Positions 1 to 8,783 of a DNA stretch of 64,000 nucleotides are shown piece by piece; positions within the stretch are counted from its first letter, which is position 1, and each line of letters begins with the position of its first letter. The stretch covers positions 124,001 through 188,000 of the forward strand of contig NZ_QGDC01000005.1 of the NCBI RefSeq assembly GCF_003324525.1, in the 5' to 3' direction. The notes under the pieces were generated by a model, which ran no database searches, was not told where the DNA came from, and was given only the letters and a program-made list of their open reading frames with translations. This DNA comes from Mucilaginibacter hurinus. Its GTDB lineage: Bacteria > Bacteroidota > Bacteroidia > Sphingobacteriales > Sphingobacteriaceae. A program made the position numbers and the translations under genes.

Positions 1-31
1 AAAATAAATCCCCCCAAACTCCAGGCGACTA

Positions 32-1216
32 ATGATTAAAAAAAAAATACAGGAATTAGCTAAAAACATCTACAATGATGTGGTAGCCAATCGCCGTCAT
101 TTACACGCTAACCCCGAGCTCTCATTTCATGAAGTGGAAACTTCTGTTTTTGTTGCCCGTAAACTGGAAGAACTTGGATTAGAATATCACAAAATGGCTG
201 ATACCGGTTTAGTGGCCTTAATTAAAGGTGATAAACCATCGGAAAAAGTGATTGCCCTGCGCGCCGATATGGATGCCCTGCCTATTACTGAAGCCAATGA
301 TGTACCGTACAAGTCAACAACCCCAGGTGTTATGCATGCCTGCGGCCATGATGTACATACATCGTCACTGCTGGGGACAGCAAAAATACTAAGCGCGCTT
401 AAAAGTGAATTCGGAGGAACTGTAAAACTGATATTTCAGCCTGCGGAAGAAAAGCTGCCCGGCGGTGCCAGCCTGATGATAAAGGCCGGTGTGTTGGAGA
501 ATCCGAAGCCCCAGGCCGTTTTAGGCCAGCACGTTATGCCGCTGATAGACGCTGGAAAAGTAGGTTTCCGTTCGGGTAAATACATGGCCAGTACTGATGA
601 GCTGTATGTTACTGTACGCGGCAAAGGCGGCCATGGTGCGCAGCCTCAGCAGAATGTTGACCCTGTGATTATTACAGCGCATATATTAACCGCTTTACAG
701 CAGGTGATAAGCCGTTTTAACGACCCCAAAAGCCCTTCGGTATTGTCATTCGGAAAAGTTATCGCCAATGGTGCTACCAATGTTATACCAGATGAAGTGT
801 ATCTGGAGGGAACGTTCCGCACCATGGACGAGCAATGGCGCGAGGATGCCCATAAGCGTATGAAAAAAATGGCCGAGGGGATTGCCGAAAGCATGGGTGC
901 AAGCTGCGAGTTCAATATCATGAAAGGTTATCCGTTCCTGATTAATGAGGAGAGATTAACGGCTGCTGCCCGCACATCTGCTGAAGAATATTTAGGAAAA
1001 GAGAATGTGCTAGATCTGGATATATGGATGGCTGCCGAAGATTTCGCCTATTACTCGCAAGCGGCACATAGCTGCTTTTACCGCCTGGGTACGCGCAATG
1101 AAGCGCGCGGAATAACGTCATCTGTACACACCCCTACTTTTGATATAGATGAAACCGCGCTGGAGGTAAGCACAGGGTTAATGGCGTACCTGGCTGTTAA
1201 AGAGTTGGGTAATTAG
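32..1216 (+). CDS. M20 family metallo-amidohydrolase
   Basis: A cytoplasmic zinc hydrolase of the M20D group (hippuricase, IAA-amino-acid hydrolase and N-acetyl-diaminopimelate deacetylase relatives) that removes an acyl group from an N-acyl amino acid. The metal motif HACGHD is at residues 102-107 (Cys104, His106), the catalytic FQPAEE at about 135-140, and the glycine-rich lid/dimerisation segment starts at GKGGHG near residue 200. A late metal His lies in SSVHTP near the C-terminus. The 394-aa length is normal and there is no signal peptide. The start is the first ATG, 31 bases into the window, so the upstream context is unseen. The substrate cannot be told from sequence. The secreted protein that follows is very close and may be cotranscribed. 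Confidence 0.9.
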   Translation: MIKKKIQELAKNIYNDVVANRRHLHANPELSFHEVETSVFVARKLEELGLEYHKMADTGLVALIKGDKPSEKVIALRADMDALPITEANDVPYKSTTPGVMHACGHDVHTSSLLGTAKILSALKSEFGGTVKLIFQPAEEKLPGGASLMIKAGVLENPKPQAVLGQHVMPLIDAGKVGFRSGKYMASTDELYVTVRGKGGHGAQPQQNVDPVIITAHILTALQQVISRFNDPKSPSVLSFGKVIANGATNVIPDEVYLEGTFRTMDEQWREDAHKRMKKMAEGIAESMGASCEFNIMKGYPFLINEERLTAAARTSAEEYLGKENVLDLDIWMAAEDFAYYSQAAHSCFYRLGTRNEARGITSSVHTPTFDIDETALEVSTGLMAYLAVKELGN

Positions 1217-1261
1217 TGCTTGAGTGTAGTTAACGGTACGAGTTCAAAGTGTATGGTCATC

Positions 1262-2200
1262 ATGATTAAAAAATCATTGTTAGTTTTCCTGTTCAGCGTA
1301 ATTTGTTTTGGTGTAAAAGCCCAGCAAATAGACCGCTACAATCCGGATACTTTAATGACTGTGACAATAGATTCGGCCATTAACATCAATTCGCACCGAC
1401 TAAATGCGCAGGATTTTATAGATGCTGTGCTAGCTGACACCAGTTTTTACAAGGCTTTTAGAGACATGAAGCGATATGGCTTCACCGCCGAGAACCGGAT
1501 ATATACTTATGACAAAAAGAACCGTGTAAACGGAAAGATATACCGAAAGATAAGGCATAGCAACAGCGGTAAGAAGCACAAAGTACAGTATTTAGCCAAA
1601 CAAGATAGCGGCGCATTGTACAAAAAAAATGGCAAATACCAGATGTATACCGTTGAGATGTTCGACTACATCTTTATGAACGCTTACCAATCTGACTTTA
1701 TGCAGGGGCCCGCATTGCCCGGAGGCGATGGCAGCAAAAACGCCGGGTACAAAAGCAAGCTTAAAACGCTGATTTTCCGTCCGGGTGTAAAGGTAAAGGG
1801 CATACCGTTTATTAGCGGTAAAACCGAAATATTCTCAAAGGATATGCGCCAGTTTTATAACTACCAGTTTGCCCGCGGCAAATACCTTGATACCATACCT
1901 GTTTATCGTTTTAAAGTTACGCGCAAACCCAGTACGGCACCGGGCGATGTAGTGATTAATGAAATGACTACCATTTTTGATACCCGCACTTTCCAGATAT
2001 TGGGCCGGTACATTGACATGAAATTTAATAACTTGCTGTTTGAATTTAACGTGCAGATGAATATTGAGATGAACACTTTTGGCGGCGAACTATTGCCTGT
2101 TAAAATAAGTTATCAGGGCAATTGGGATATTCCTTTCAAAAAAGAAGAACGTGCGAGTTTTTTGATACTGCATAAAGATTATACCCCGCTTAGGCCATAA
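1262..2200 (+). CDS. Secreted protein of unknown function
   Basis: I do not recognise this family. The 312-aa protein begins with a clear Sec signal peptide (MIKKSLLVFLFSVICFGVKA, cleavage before QQ), so it is exported. The rest is soluble-looking and rich in Tyr, Lys and aromatic beta-strand segments, with no membrane helix and no recognisable catalytic motif. The ATG at 1262 is preferred because it puts the signal peptide at the N-terminus. An in-frame TTG at 1220 and an ATG at 1253 exist upstream but would add a polar extension. It lies 45 bases after the amidohydrolase. The YDKKNRVNGKIYRKIRHS segment resembles the N-terminal parts of periplasmic carboxypeptidase-regulatory-like proteins of Bacteroidota, but this is only an impression. 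Confidence 0.75.
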   Translation: MIKKSLLVFLFSVICFGVKAQQIDRYNPDTLMTVTIDSAININSHRLNAQDFIDAVLADTSFYKAFRDMKRYGFTAENRIYTYDKKNRVNGKIYRKIRHSNSGKKHKVQYLAKQDSGALYKKNGKYQMYTVEMFDYIFMNAYQSDFMQGPALPGGDGSKNAGYKSKLKTLIFRPGVKVKGIPFISGKTEIFSKDMRQFYNYQFARGKYLDTIPVYRFKVTRKPSTAPGDVVINEMTTIFDTRTFQILGRYIDMKFNNLLFEFNVQMNIEMNTFGGELLPVKISYQGNWDIPFKKEERASFLILHKDYTPLRP

Positions 2201-2320
2201 GGGGCAGGGATTTCATAACAATCAACTTGTTTTAGTAGCATTGTCGGGGTTAATTTACATTCCCTAAAACAAAACCTTTTCTCGCTGTTATTTATAAGGT
2301 TGCATTACTGCTAATACTTT

Positions 2321-4108
2321 ATGGAAAAACACACCTATGAAACAGGCCTTATAGGCAATTGCGCTTTTTTGGCGCACATACATAAAAACACCAATGTAGC
2401 CTGGCTGTGCTGGCCACGCTTTGATAGTACTTTTGTATTTGGCAGCCTGCTTGACAAGCAAAAAGGCGGCGAGTTTTCCATACTTCCCGAAGGAGATTAC
2501 ACATCCGACCAATATTACCTGGAAAATACAAACGTATTATGTACCGAGATAACTTGCGATGGAGGCCGATACAAGGTAACTGACTTCGCGCCGCGCTTTC
2601 ACCAGTATGAGCGTTACTTTAAGCCGCTTATGCTGATACGTAAGATTGAACCGGTAGAAGGCCTGCCACGTTTACGGGTGCGTTGCAAACCGGTTTGTGA
2701 TTACGGACGAAGGGAACAAAAGGCCCGCCGCGCCAGCAACCATATTGATTACTCAGGCTGTGGCGAAACCATGCGGCTTACTACCGATATTCCGTTAAGT
2801 TACATATTAGATGAGCATTACTTTCAGCTTAATGAGCCAAAATATCTTTTGTTATCATATGGCGACCCATTGGAAGCGCCGCTGGTAAGCACGTCAGAGT
2901 TTTTCCTGCGTTCAACTATTGATTATTGGCGTCGTTGGATAAAGCACTCGGCTATTGCGGGATTCTTCCAAACGTATGTGATCCGTTCAGCACTTGCTTT
3001 AAAAATTCATCAGTACGAGGATACGGGCGCCATTATAGCAGCGAGCACCACCAGCCTGCCGGAGTATCATAACAGTACCCGTAACTGGGACTACCGTTAT
3101 TGCTGGTTACGCGACACATACTATGTGCTTACGTCACTTAATCATATTGGCCATTTCGAAGAAATGGAAAGATATTTTAATTACGTAGCGGATATATCTT
3201 TTTCTGAAGGTGAGGATTACCGGTATCAGCCGTTATATGGCATTACCGGGCAAAAGAAGCTCTATGAAGAGGTGATGGATCACCTTGAAGGTTACTTGGG
3301 CAATCAGCCCGTACGCGTAGGCAACCAGGCGTATGAGCATATTCAAAATGATATTTATGGCCAGGTACTGATATCATTGCTTCCGCTGTATACCGACCAC
3401 CGTTTCGTTTTCAGGGAACGTAAAGATTCCGTGCGCTGGATCGAGTCAATACTAAATAAGATAGACCGTACGATTGATGAAAAAGATGCCGGTATCTGGG
3501 AGTTCCGTAATATGGCTAATATCCATTGTTACAGTAACCTGTTCCAATGGGCGGGTTGTAAAGCCGCTGCAAAAATGGCGGCCTATATTGGCGACAAGGC
3601 GCTTGAAGCAAGAGCAAATGCCTTAAAAGAGCGCGCGGCAGCACATATTGAAAGTTGCTACGATCCAGTACGCAAGGTATATACTAACGCCGCAAACAGC
3701 CCGCACCTGGATGCCAGCACCCTGCAGCTCATCATGATGAACTACCTGGACCCGGCATCACAAAGGGCGAAAGACCACCTGGCAGCCTTAGAGGCAGAAC
3801 TTAAAACGTCAAAAGGGCTATTTTACCGTTATCTGCATGCTGATGATTTCGGCAAGCCCAAAACCACCTTTTTAATATGTGCTTTTTGGTACGTTGAGGC
3901 ATTGGCCTGTGTAGGCAGGGTTGACGATGCTGTACGTGAATTTGAAAATCTGATGCAGTATTGTAATCACCTTATGCTATTTAGCGAGGATGTTGATGAG
4001 GAAACCGGAAGCCAGTGGGGTAACTTTCCGCAGGCCTACAGCCACGTGGGTTTAATGAATGCGGCATACCGGATAGCCATAAAACTGGATAGGCCGGTGT
4101 TTTTGTAA
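2321..4108 (+). CDS. GH15 glucoamylase / trehalase-like glycoside hydrolase
   Basis: A glycoside hydrolase family 15 enzyme, an inverting alpha-glucosidase acting on alpha-glucans or trehalose. There is an N-terminal beta-sandwich domain (about residues 1-210) and then an (alpha/alpha)6 barrel. The family signature RNWDYRYCWLRDT is near residue 253. The proposed general acid is Glu394 in DAGIWE, and the proposed general base is Glu556 in the SED motif, followed by GNFPQAYSHVGL. At 595 aa without a signal peptide it is a cytoplasmic enzyme. It converges on a zinc-ribbon gene and an OtsA-OtsB fusion, so trehalose turnover is a reasonable role. Actinobacterial GH15 trehalases are precedents, but glucoamylase activity is equally possible from sequence. 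Confidence 0.9.
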   Translation: MEKHTYETGLIGNCAFLAHIHKNTNVAWLCWPRFDSTFVFGSLLDKQKGGEFSILPEGDYTSDQYYLENTNVLCTEITCDGGRYKVTDFAPRFHQYERYFKPLMLIRKIEPVEGLPRLRVRCKPVCDYGRREQKARRASNHIDYSGCGETMRLTTDIPLSYILDEHYFQLNEPKYLLLSYGDPLEAPLVSTSEFFLRSTIDYWRRWIKHSAIAGFFQTYVIRSALALKIHQYEDTGAIIAASTTSLPEYHNSTRNWDYRYCWLRDTYYVLTSLNHIGHFEEMERYFNYVADISFSEGEDYRYQPLYGITGQKKLYEEVMDHLEGYLGNQPVRVGNQAYEHIQNDIYGQVLISLLPLYTDHRFVFRERKDSVRWIESILNKIDRTIDEKDAGIWEFRNMANIHCYSNLFQWAGCKAAAKMAAYIGDKALEARANALKERAAAHIESCYDPVRKVYTNAANSPHLDASTLQLIMMNYLDPASQRAKDHLAALEAELKTSKGLFYRYLHADDFGKPKTTFLICAFWYVEALACVGRVDDAVREFENLMQYCNHLMLFSEDVDEETGSQWGNFPQAYSHVGLMNAAYRIAIKLDRPVFL

Positions 4109-4214
4109 CGGCACGTTAATACTATATTGAATGCTGGTTTTGAACGATACCGCAACTAAACTACCGTGATGCCGATACAGAATGAGGTTTTTTTGTGAGA
4201 CAGGATATCGTACT

Positions 4215-4267
4215 CAACTGCACGCAAAATTCGACTCAGCTATAACGTGCTGAGCAGTTGCTTTTTT
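4215..4267 (+). terminator. Probable terminator after the GH15 gene
   Basis: A 6-bp perfect stem CTCAGC/GCTGAG (4235-4240 with 4249-4254) sits inside a second complementary pair CAACTG/CAGTTG (4215-4220 with 4255-4260) and is followed by a run of six T (4262-4267). It lies between the convergent GH15 and zinc-ribbon genes. Confidence 0.5.
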
Positions 4268-4325
4268 AAAATTGTTGAGATGTCAATGATATCTGTAGCA
4301 CAGCATATATCAAATCTTTATCCCA

Positions 4326-4592
4326 TTAAAAGTCAAAGATGTCGCCAAGGAAAGACTTCTTTTTATGATGATGGGTTCTTTTATAATAGTCGTCGTTACG
4401 ATCGCTGCTACCGTACCTATTATAATCTTCATTATAATTTTCTTTTTTGGAGTAATGTTCAGCAGATCGCTCTATGATTTTATCAAGTTCTCCACGATCT
4501 AACCAAATTCCGCGGCAATTTGGACAGTAGTCGATCTCTATTCCATTCTTATCGCTCATTAACAGATTCACGTCACACGTAGGGCACTTCAT
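4326..4592 (-). CDS. zf-TFIIB zinc-ribbon protein
   Basis: A short protein (88 aa) with one TFIIB-type zinc ribbon at the N-terminus. The four ligands are Cys3, Cys6, Cys23 and Cys26, followed by the family hallmark CRGIWLDRGELDKI. The C-terminal half is polar and low in complexity, rich in Tyr, Asn, Asp, Lys and a His/Lys patch, ending in FLGDIFDF. Such proteins are widespread in bacteria and their function is not established; the ribbon may bind protein or nucleic acid. It lies downstream of the trehalose synthase gene on the same strand after a 195-bp gap, so cotranscription is possible but not shown. Confidence 0.85.
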   Translation of the reverse strand: MKCPTCDVNLLMSDKNGIEIDYCPNCRGIWLDRGELDKIIERSAEHYSKKENYNEDYNRYGSSDRNDDYYKRTHHHKKKSFLGDIFDF

Positions 4593-4658
4593 ATCGTTTT
4601 ATTGTTTAAAGGTGTTTTGATTAAAAACGTCAGAAATACTGTTTTGTATGTTGTACAT

Positions 4659-4678
4659 CTGTAACTATCTGGTTACAG
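4659..4678 (-). terminator. Hairpin between otsAB and the zinc-ribbon gene
   Basis: A perfect 7-bp stem CTGTAAC/GTTACAG (4659-4665 with 4672-4678) with a six-base loop lies in the 195-bp gap downstream of otsAB. There is no T tract, so a terminator role is only a guess. The rest of the gap is AT-rich with nothing else recognised. Confidence 0.3.
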
Positions 4679-4787
4679 GTGGTATGCAATCGCGTTTTAA
4701 ATTTTGATCAATAATAAAAACTGCTGCGTTATAAACTGTTCCATTTTTCTGTGAGGAAAATGAGATAGATTAATTTTATAAAATTGA

Positions 4788-6989
4788 CTATTTATCAAGG
4801 TAGCCAGCTGCGACCGGTTGCACCAGGTTATGTAAAAGCTGTCTAACCTCGTAATGATTACGCAAGTAGAAACGAGCTGCCGAGATATTACTTCCCACCT
4901 TTATAGTGAGCGAATTATCAGGCATAGCTTTAAAAATATCTTCATCGGTATGGTCGTCGCCCAGCGCCATTATAAAATCATACTCACAATTGTGCAGTAA
5001 AGCTGACGTGGCTTTCCCTTTATTTATCTCGATATTTTTTATTTCGACAACCTTATTGCCGGGTAGTAACTGTAAGCCGCGGTCGTTGATAAGATAGCGC
5101 AGGTTGTTCATCAATTCATTGGTACGCAATTCGCCCAATCCTTTTTCAACCTTACGGTAATGCCAAACCAACGAAAAGTTTTTCTCTTCTATAAAAGCCC
5201 CGGGAGTACGATCTACATAGGTTTCAAGCACCGGATAAATGTCTTGTTTCCACTGATCATTTAAACCGGGTATGCTTTGCCATTTGCCATGTTGTTTTTG
5301 CCACGCTCCATGCTCGGCTACCAGGTCCAACTGGGTATGGCCAAACCAATTTTCAAGGTTTTGGTGGCTGCGTCCACTCACCAGGATAATTTTGTTGTTT
5401 GGATCGCCGCTTAGTTTCTCAAGTAACTGATACAATTCCTGGTCAGGCATAGCAGCATTTATATCTGTTTTAAAGCCCACTAAAGTGCCGTCATAATCTA
5501 AAAAGATAATACGGTTGGTTGTTTTGTTATATATTTTTTTGATGGCTTGCGTGGTCACTTCAGTTATATGTCGTGTATGCATAGCCTGCTGCATTTGCTT
5601 TACCTCTTTCATCCGTTCCATAAATATGCGCACCCAGTGCGAAATATTAAATTTTGATACTACCTGGCGCATCAGCCGCATGCGCCGTTTTTGCTCATCT
5701 GCCGGCATAGTTAACCCTGTCACCATAGCCTCCATCATCGAGTTGATATTGCTCGGGCTTACAATTATAGCGTCTATTAACTCTTTTGATGCCCCGGCCA
5801 TTTCGCTAAGGATAAGTACGCCGGTGTCCTGTGTACGACTGGCTACATATTCCTTGCTTACCAGGTTCATACCATCACGCATTGGCGTAACCAGGCATAT
5901 ATCAGCGGTGTGATATAGTGCAGATAAGGTTTCGAGGGGAAATGGCCGGTAAAAGTAGTTTACCGGGCTCCAGTCTATAGTACGGTATCGAGCGTTAATG
6001 TCTCCTACTTTGCGGTCAATATTTTCTTTAAGCTCGCGGTACTGGGGCACGCTATCACGCGATGGTACGACTATCATGTGCAGTACAACTTTCTCTATAT
6101 ACTCCGGATAGGTTTCTAATAACAGCTCAAACGCCTGTAAACGCTGTAAAATACCTTTACTGTAATCAAGCCTGTCAATGCATAGCATTAGCTGCCGTTT
6201 TTTAAAGGTATCCTTTAAATGGGTAACCTCTTTTAGCACGTCATCACTCCGGGTCAACGCCGCGTATTTTGCATCGTCAATACCCATAGGAAACGACTCT
6301 ACCACTACCGGCCTGTCGTCCACTGTAACCACATTTGATGTGGTGTTAACCGGCAGCAAACGGGTGGCGGCCGTTATAAAGTGACTGGCATCATCAAAGG
6401 TGTGAAAACCAACCAGGTCGGCACCTAAAATCCCCTCAATCAGTTCACTTCTCCACGGTATCAACCTGAACATTTCAAACGAAGGAAACGGGATGTGCAG
6501 AAAAAAACCAATTGTAGCGTCGGGCTTTACACTTCGCAATAATCCCGGCAACAGCAATAACTGGTAATCATGTATCCAAATGGTATCTTCCGGTTCGGTA
6601 ATCTCCAACAACGCGGTCAGAAACTTTTTATTTACATGTTTATAGCACTCCCAATCGGCTTGTTTATAGTTGGCGTAAGTAGATGCGTAGTAATGAAATA
6701 TAGGCCATAATATTCCATTTGAAAAGCCTTCATAGTACCCTGATATTTCGTCGGCAGTTAAAAATACCGGAACAAGATTGGCTTCTGTAAGCTGTTGCTT
6801 AATCTGGTTTTGATCATGTTCGCCATTTACTTCAATTCCCGGCCACCCTAACCAAAGGTTGTTACCAGACTGGTAAACGGAGCCTAAACCAGTAGCCAAC
6901 CCGCCTTCGCTGCTTAAAATATCAAACTTTCCGTCGGCTTCAGTTATTTTTACAGGCAACCTGTTCGAAACTATAATCGTTTTACCCAT
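4788..6989 (-). CDS. otsAB: Bifunctional trehalose-6-phosphate synthase/phosphatase
   Basis: Makes trehalose in two steps. The N-terminal GT20 domain (about residues 1-470) joins UDP-glucose and glucose-6-phosphate, and the C-terminal HAD phosphatase domain removes the phosphate. The synthase part shows IIVSNRLPVKI at the start, WIHDYQLLLLPG and the FFLHIPFPS motif. The phosphatase part shows the nucleophile motif FLDYDGTL near residue 495 and GDDHTDEDIF near 678. The protein is 733 aa. The ATG at 6989 is chosen because it places the conserved N-terminus at residue 3; a TTG at 7025 would add 12 unconserved residues. AGGAG sits just 2 bases before the ATG. Trehalose is a compatible solute, consistent with the neighbouring mechanosensitive channel. 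Confidence 0.95.
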   Translation of the reverse strand: MGKTIIVSNRLPVKITEADGKFDILSSEGGLATGLGSVYQSGNNLWLGWPGIEVNGEHDQNQIKQQLTEANLVPVFLTADEISGYYEGFSNGILWPIFHYYASTYANYKQADWECYKHVNKKFLTALLEITEPEDTIWIHDYQLLLLPGLLRSVKPDATIGFFLHIPFPSFEMFRLIPWRSELIEGILGADLVGFHTFDDASHFITAATRLLPVNTTSNVVTVDDRPVVVESFPMGIDDAKYAALTRSDDVLKEVTHLKDTFKKRQLMLCIDRLDYSKGILQRLQAFELLLETYPEYIEKVVLHMIVVPSRDSVPQYRELKENIDRKVGDINARYRTIDWSPVNYFYRPFPLETLSALYHTADICLVTPMRDGMNLVSKEYVASRTQDTGVLILSEMAGASKELIDAIIVSPSNINSMMEAMVTGLTMPADEQKRRMRLMRQVVSKFNISHWVRIFMERMKEVKQMQQAMHTRHITEVTTQAIKKIYNKTTNRIIFLDYDGTLVGFKTDINAAMPDQELYQLLEKLSGDPNNKIILVSGRSHQNLENWFGHTQLDLVAEHGAWQKQHGKWQSIPGLNDQWKQDIYPVLETYVDRTPGAFIEEKNFSLVWHYRKVEKGLGELRTNELMNNLRYLINDRGLQLLPGNKVVEIKNIEINKGKATSALLHNCEYDFIMALGDDHTDEDIFKAMPDNSLTIKVGSNISAARFYLRNHYEVRQLLHNLVQPVAAGYLDK

Positions 6990-7100
6990 ATCTCCTAAAT
7001 ATCCATGCAGGCAAGTTGGCTGCAATCTGATTTTTCATGGTGGTAAAAGCCAGCTAACAAAATACCTGCAATTTGAGTTATACAATTTAAAGGAATAAAC

Positions 7101-8204
7101 ATGAAAGAAGTTTTAGAAAATTGGTCGGAAACGATTCCTCCGTGGATTTGGAACCTCATTGTTACACTAAGCGCTGTTGTTATCGGCCTTATTATAAAAT
7201 TGATAATTAGGGCTATACTTATATTTTATCGCAACCGTAACGATTATTCGCTTTTTAAAAGTATTATCACAAATGTTGGCCGACCATTGAATCATTTTGT
7301 TCCCCTTCTGGTGCTCAACCTGATGTTGCCCATGATGGAACTTTCGAAAAAGCTATATGTTCCGGTTAGCCGCGCTGTTGAAATAGCGCTTATAATTTCA
7401 TTTGCATCGTTACTCGTGAGTGCCATTAAGGTGTTTGAGGATTATACTTACCACGTATATGATTTAAATAAAGCGGATAACTTAAAAGAACGTAAGATAC
7501 GTACGCAGTTACAATTTATCCGCCGTATTGTTGTCACCGTCATTGTATTGATAACTATAGCAGTTGTGTTATTGAGCTTTGATAATGTGCGTAAAATTGG
7601 TGCAGGCTTGTTAACCGGCGTAGGTATAGGTGGTATTATAATAGGGTTTGCAGCCCAAAGATCATTGGCTAACTTTTTGGCGGGTTTTCAGATAGCATTT
7701 ACCCAACCGATACGTATTGATGATGTTTTGGTCGTTGAAGGCGAATGGGGTCGAGTGGAAGACATTACCTTAACCTACGTGGTGTTAAATATATGGGACC
7801 AGAGAAGACTGATACTGCCAATTAATTACTTTATTGAAAAGCCGTTTCAAAACTGGACCCGGGTATCGTCTGAACTATTAGGCACGGTAATTTTATACCT
7901 GGATTATAATATGCAAATGGATAAGTTGCGCGAAGAGTTTGACCGGTTGCTTGGCAATACCCCGCTTTGGGATAAGAGAGTAAAAGTGATACAAGTTACT
8001 GATGCTACCGAAAAAACAATACAGGTGCGCGTATTGGTAAGTGCACTAAATTCATCACATATGTTTGACTTGCGTTGCTACCTGCGCGAAAACCTGATAA
8101 AATATATCCAGGAAAATCACCCCGAAAGCTTACCGGCCAATCGTTCGGTGCTGGTAAATGCCAGTGCTGAAGTAAAAGAGATACCGGGCGCGGGGCGGGT
8201 GTAA
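7101..8204 (+). CDS. MscS-family mechanosensitive channel
   Basis: A small-conductance mechanosensitive channel of the inner membrane, releasing solutes when turgor jumps. Four N-terminal membrane segments (about residues 17-40, 65-80, 92-112 and 140-160) precede the pore helix (GAGLLTGVGIGGIIIGFAAQ, about 170-190). The cytoplasmic beta domain begins with ANFLAGFQIAFTQPIRIDDVL-like sequence and contains the RRLILPINYFIEKPFQNWTR region. The length of 367 aa is intermediate between MscS and larger paralogues. It is transcribed divergently from otsAB. Synthesis of a compatible solute and its emergency release therefore sit side by side, although joint regulation is inferred. AAAGGA lies 7 bases before the ATG. 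Confidence 0.92.
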   Translation: MKEVLENWSETIPPWIWNLIVTLSAVVIGLIIKLIIRAILIFYRNRNDYSLFKSIITNVGRPLNHFVPLLVLNLMLPMMELSKKLYVPVSRAVEIALIISFASLLVSAIKVFEDYTYHVYDLNKADNLKERKIRTQLQFIRRIVVTVIVLITIAVVLLSFDNVRKIGAGLLTGVGIGGIIIGFAAQRSLANFLAGFQIAFTQPIRIDDVLVVEGEWGRVEDITLTYVVLNIWDQRRLILPINYFIEKPFQNWTRVSSELLGTVILYLDYNMQMDKLREEFDRLLGNTPLWDKRVKVIQVTDATEKTIQVRVLVSALNSSHMFDLRCYLRENLIKYIQENHPESLPANRSVLVNASAEVKEIPGAGRV

Positions 8205-8235
8205 TTTTTTTACGGCAATTATAATATATGCGATA

Positions 8236-8718
8236 TTAAACAGCCAAAACCTTTTCCCATTCATTGCTCTCTGCTATAGTTTTAATAACTTTATTACGAG
8301 TTGCAAGCAGCCGGGCCATGTAGCGTTTAAGTATCAGCTTATTGAATATCACTCCGGCCAAACCAAAAGGAACTTCATAAATGAATATATCTTTCATTAA
8401 AGTTATCCCTTTTATAGCTTCAAAATGATGCTCATGACAGATGCTTTTGAATACGCCCTTTACCATTTCATCAGTAAAGTGATTAGGTGGGTCAAACTCT
8501 GTGATAATCGTAGTTAATTGTTGCCAAACACCAAAATGCTTTGCCCGCCAGGTAACAGTTTCACCCAGGCCTATAAGGCCGCTGGTAACTCCCGCAATGG
8601 CTTGTTCGCCCGTCTGTTCAGTTGAGATAACGTGCAGGTCAATACTGCGTGATAAGTCAAATACACGTCCGATTGGCGCGTTAATTTCGGTAACAAGCCG
8701 AATTGTAGTTGCTTTCAT
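8236..8718 (-). CDS. SRPBCC (START-like) family protein
   Basis: A 160-aa single-domain protein with the layout of the SRPBCC/polyketide-cyclase fold. It starts with TIRLVTEINAPIGRVFDLSRSIDLH, has mid-protein strands ending in FDPPNHFTDEMVKG, and finishes with a long C-terminal helix. The fold makes a hydrophobic ligand cavity, but neither ligand nor reaction can be read from sequence. There is no signal peptide. It follows asnS on the same strand after 65 bases and converges on the MscS gene. Similar stand-alone SRPBCC proteins in Bacteroidota are usually annotated only by fold. Confidence 0.8.
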   Translation of the reverse strand: MKATTIRLVTEINAPIGRVFDLSRSIDLHVISTEQTGEQAIAGVTSGLIGLGETVTWRAKHFGVWQQLTTIITEFDPPNHFTDEMVKGVFKSICHEHHFEAIKGITLMKDIFIYEVPFGLAGVIFNKLILKRYMARLLATRNKVIKTIAESNEWEKVLAV

Positions 8719-8783
8719 CTTTACGCTTTAACCAAGAAGCTTCAAGGGCTTCAGCACAAGTAGGATTACCGTAGATCAGCAGT

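Noticed and set aside
4247..4477. A plus-strand 76-codon frame opposite the zinc-ribbon gene
   Set aside because: It starts inside the terminator and is antisense to a four-Cys zinc ribbon with clear conservation.
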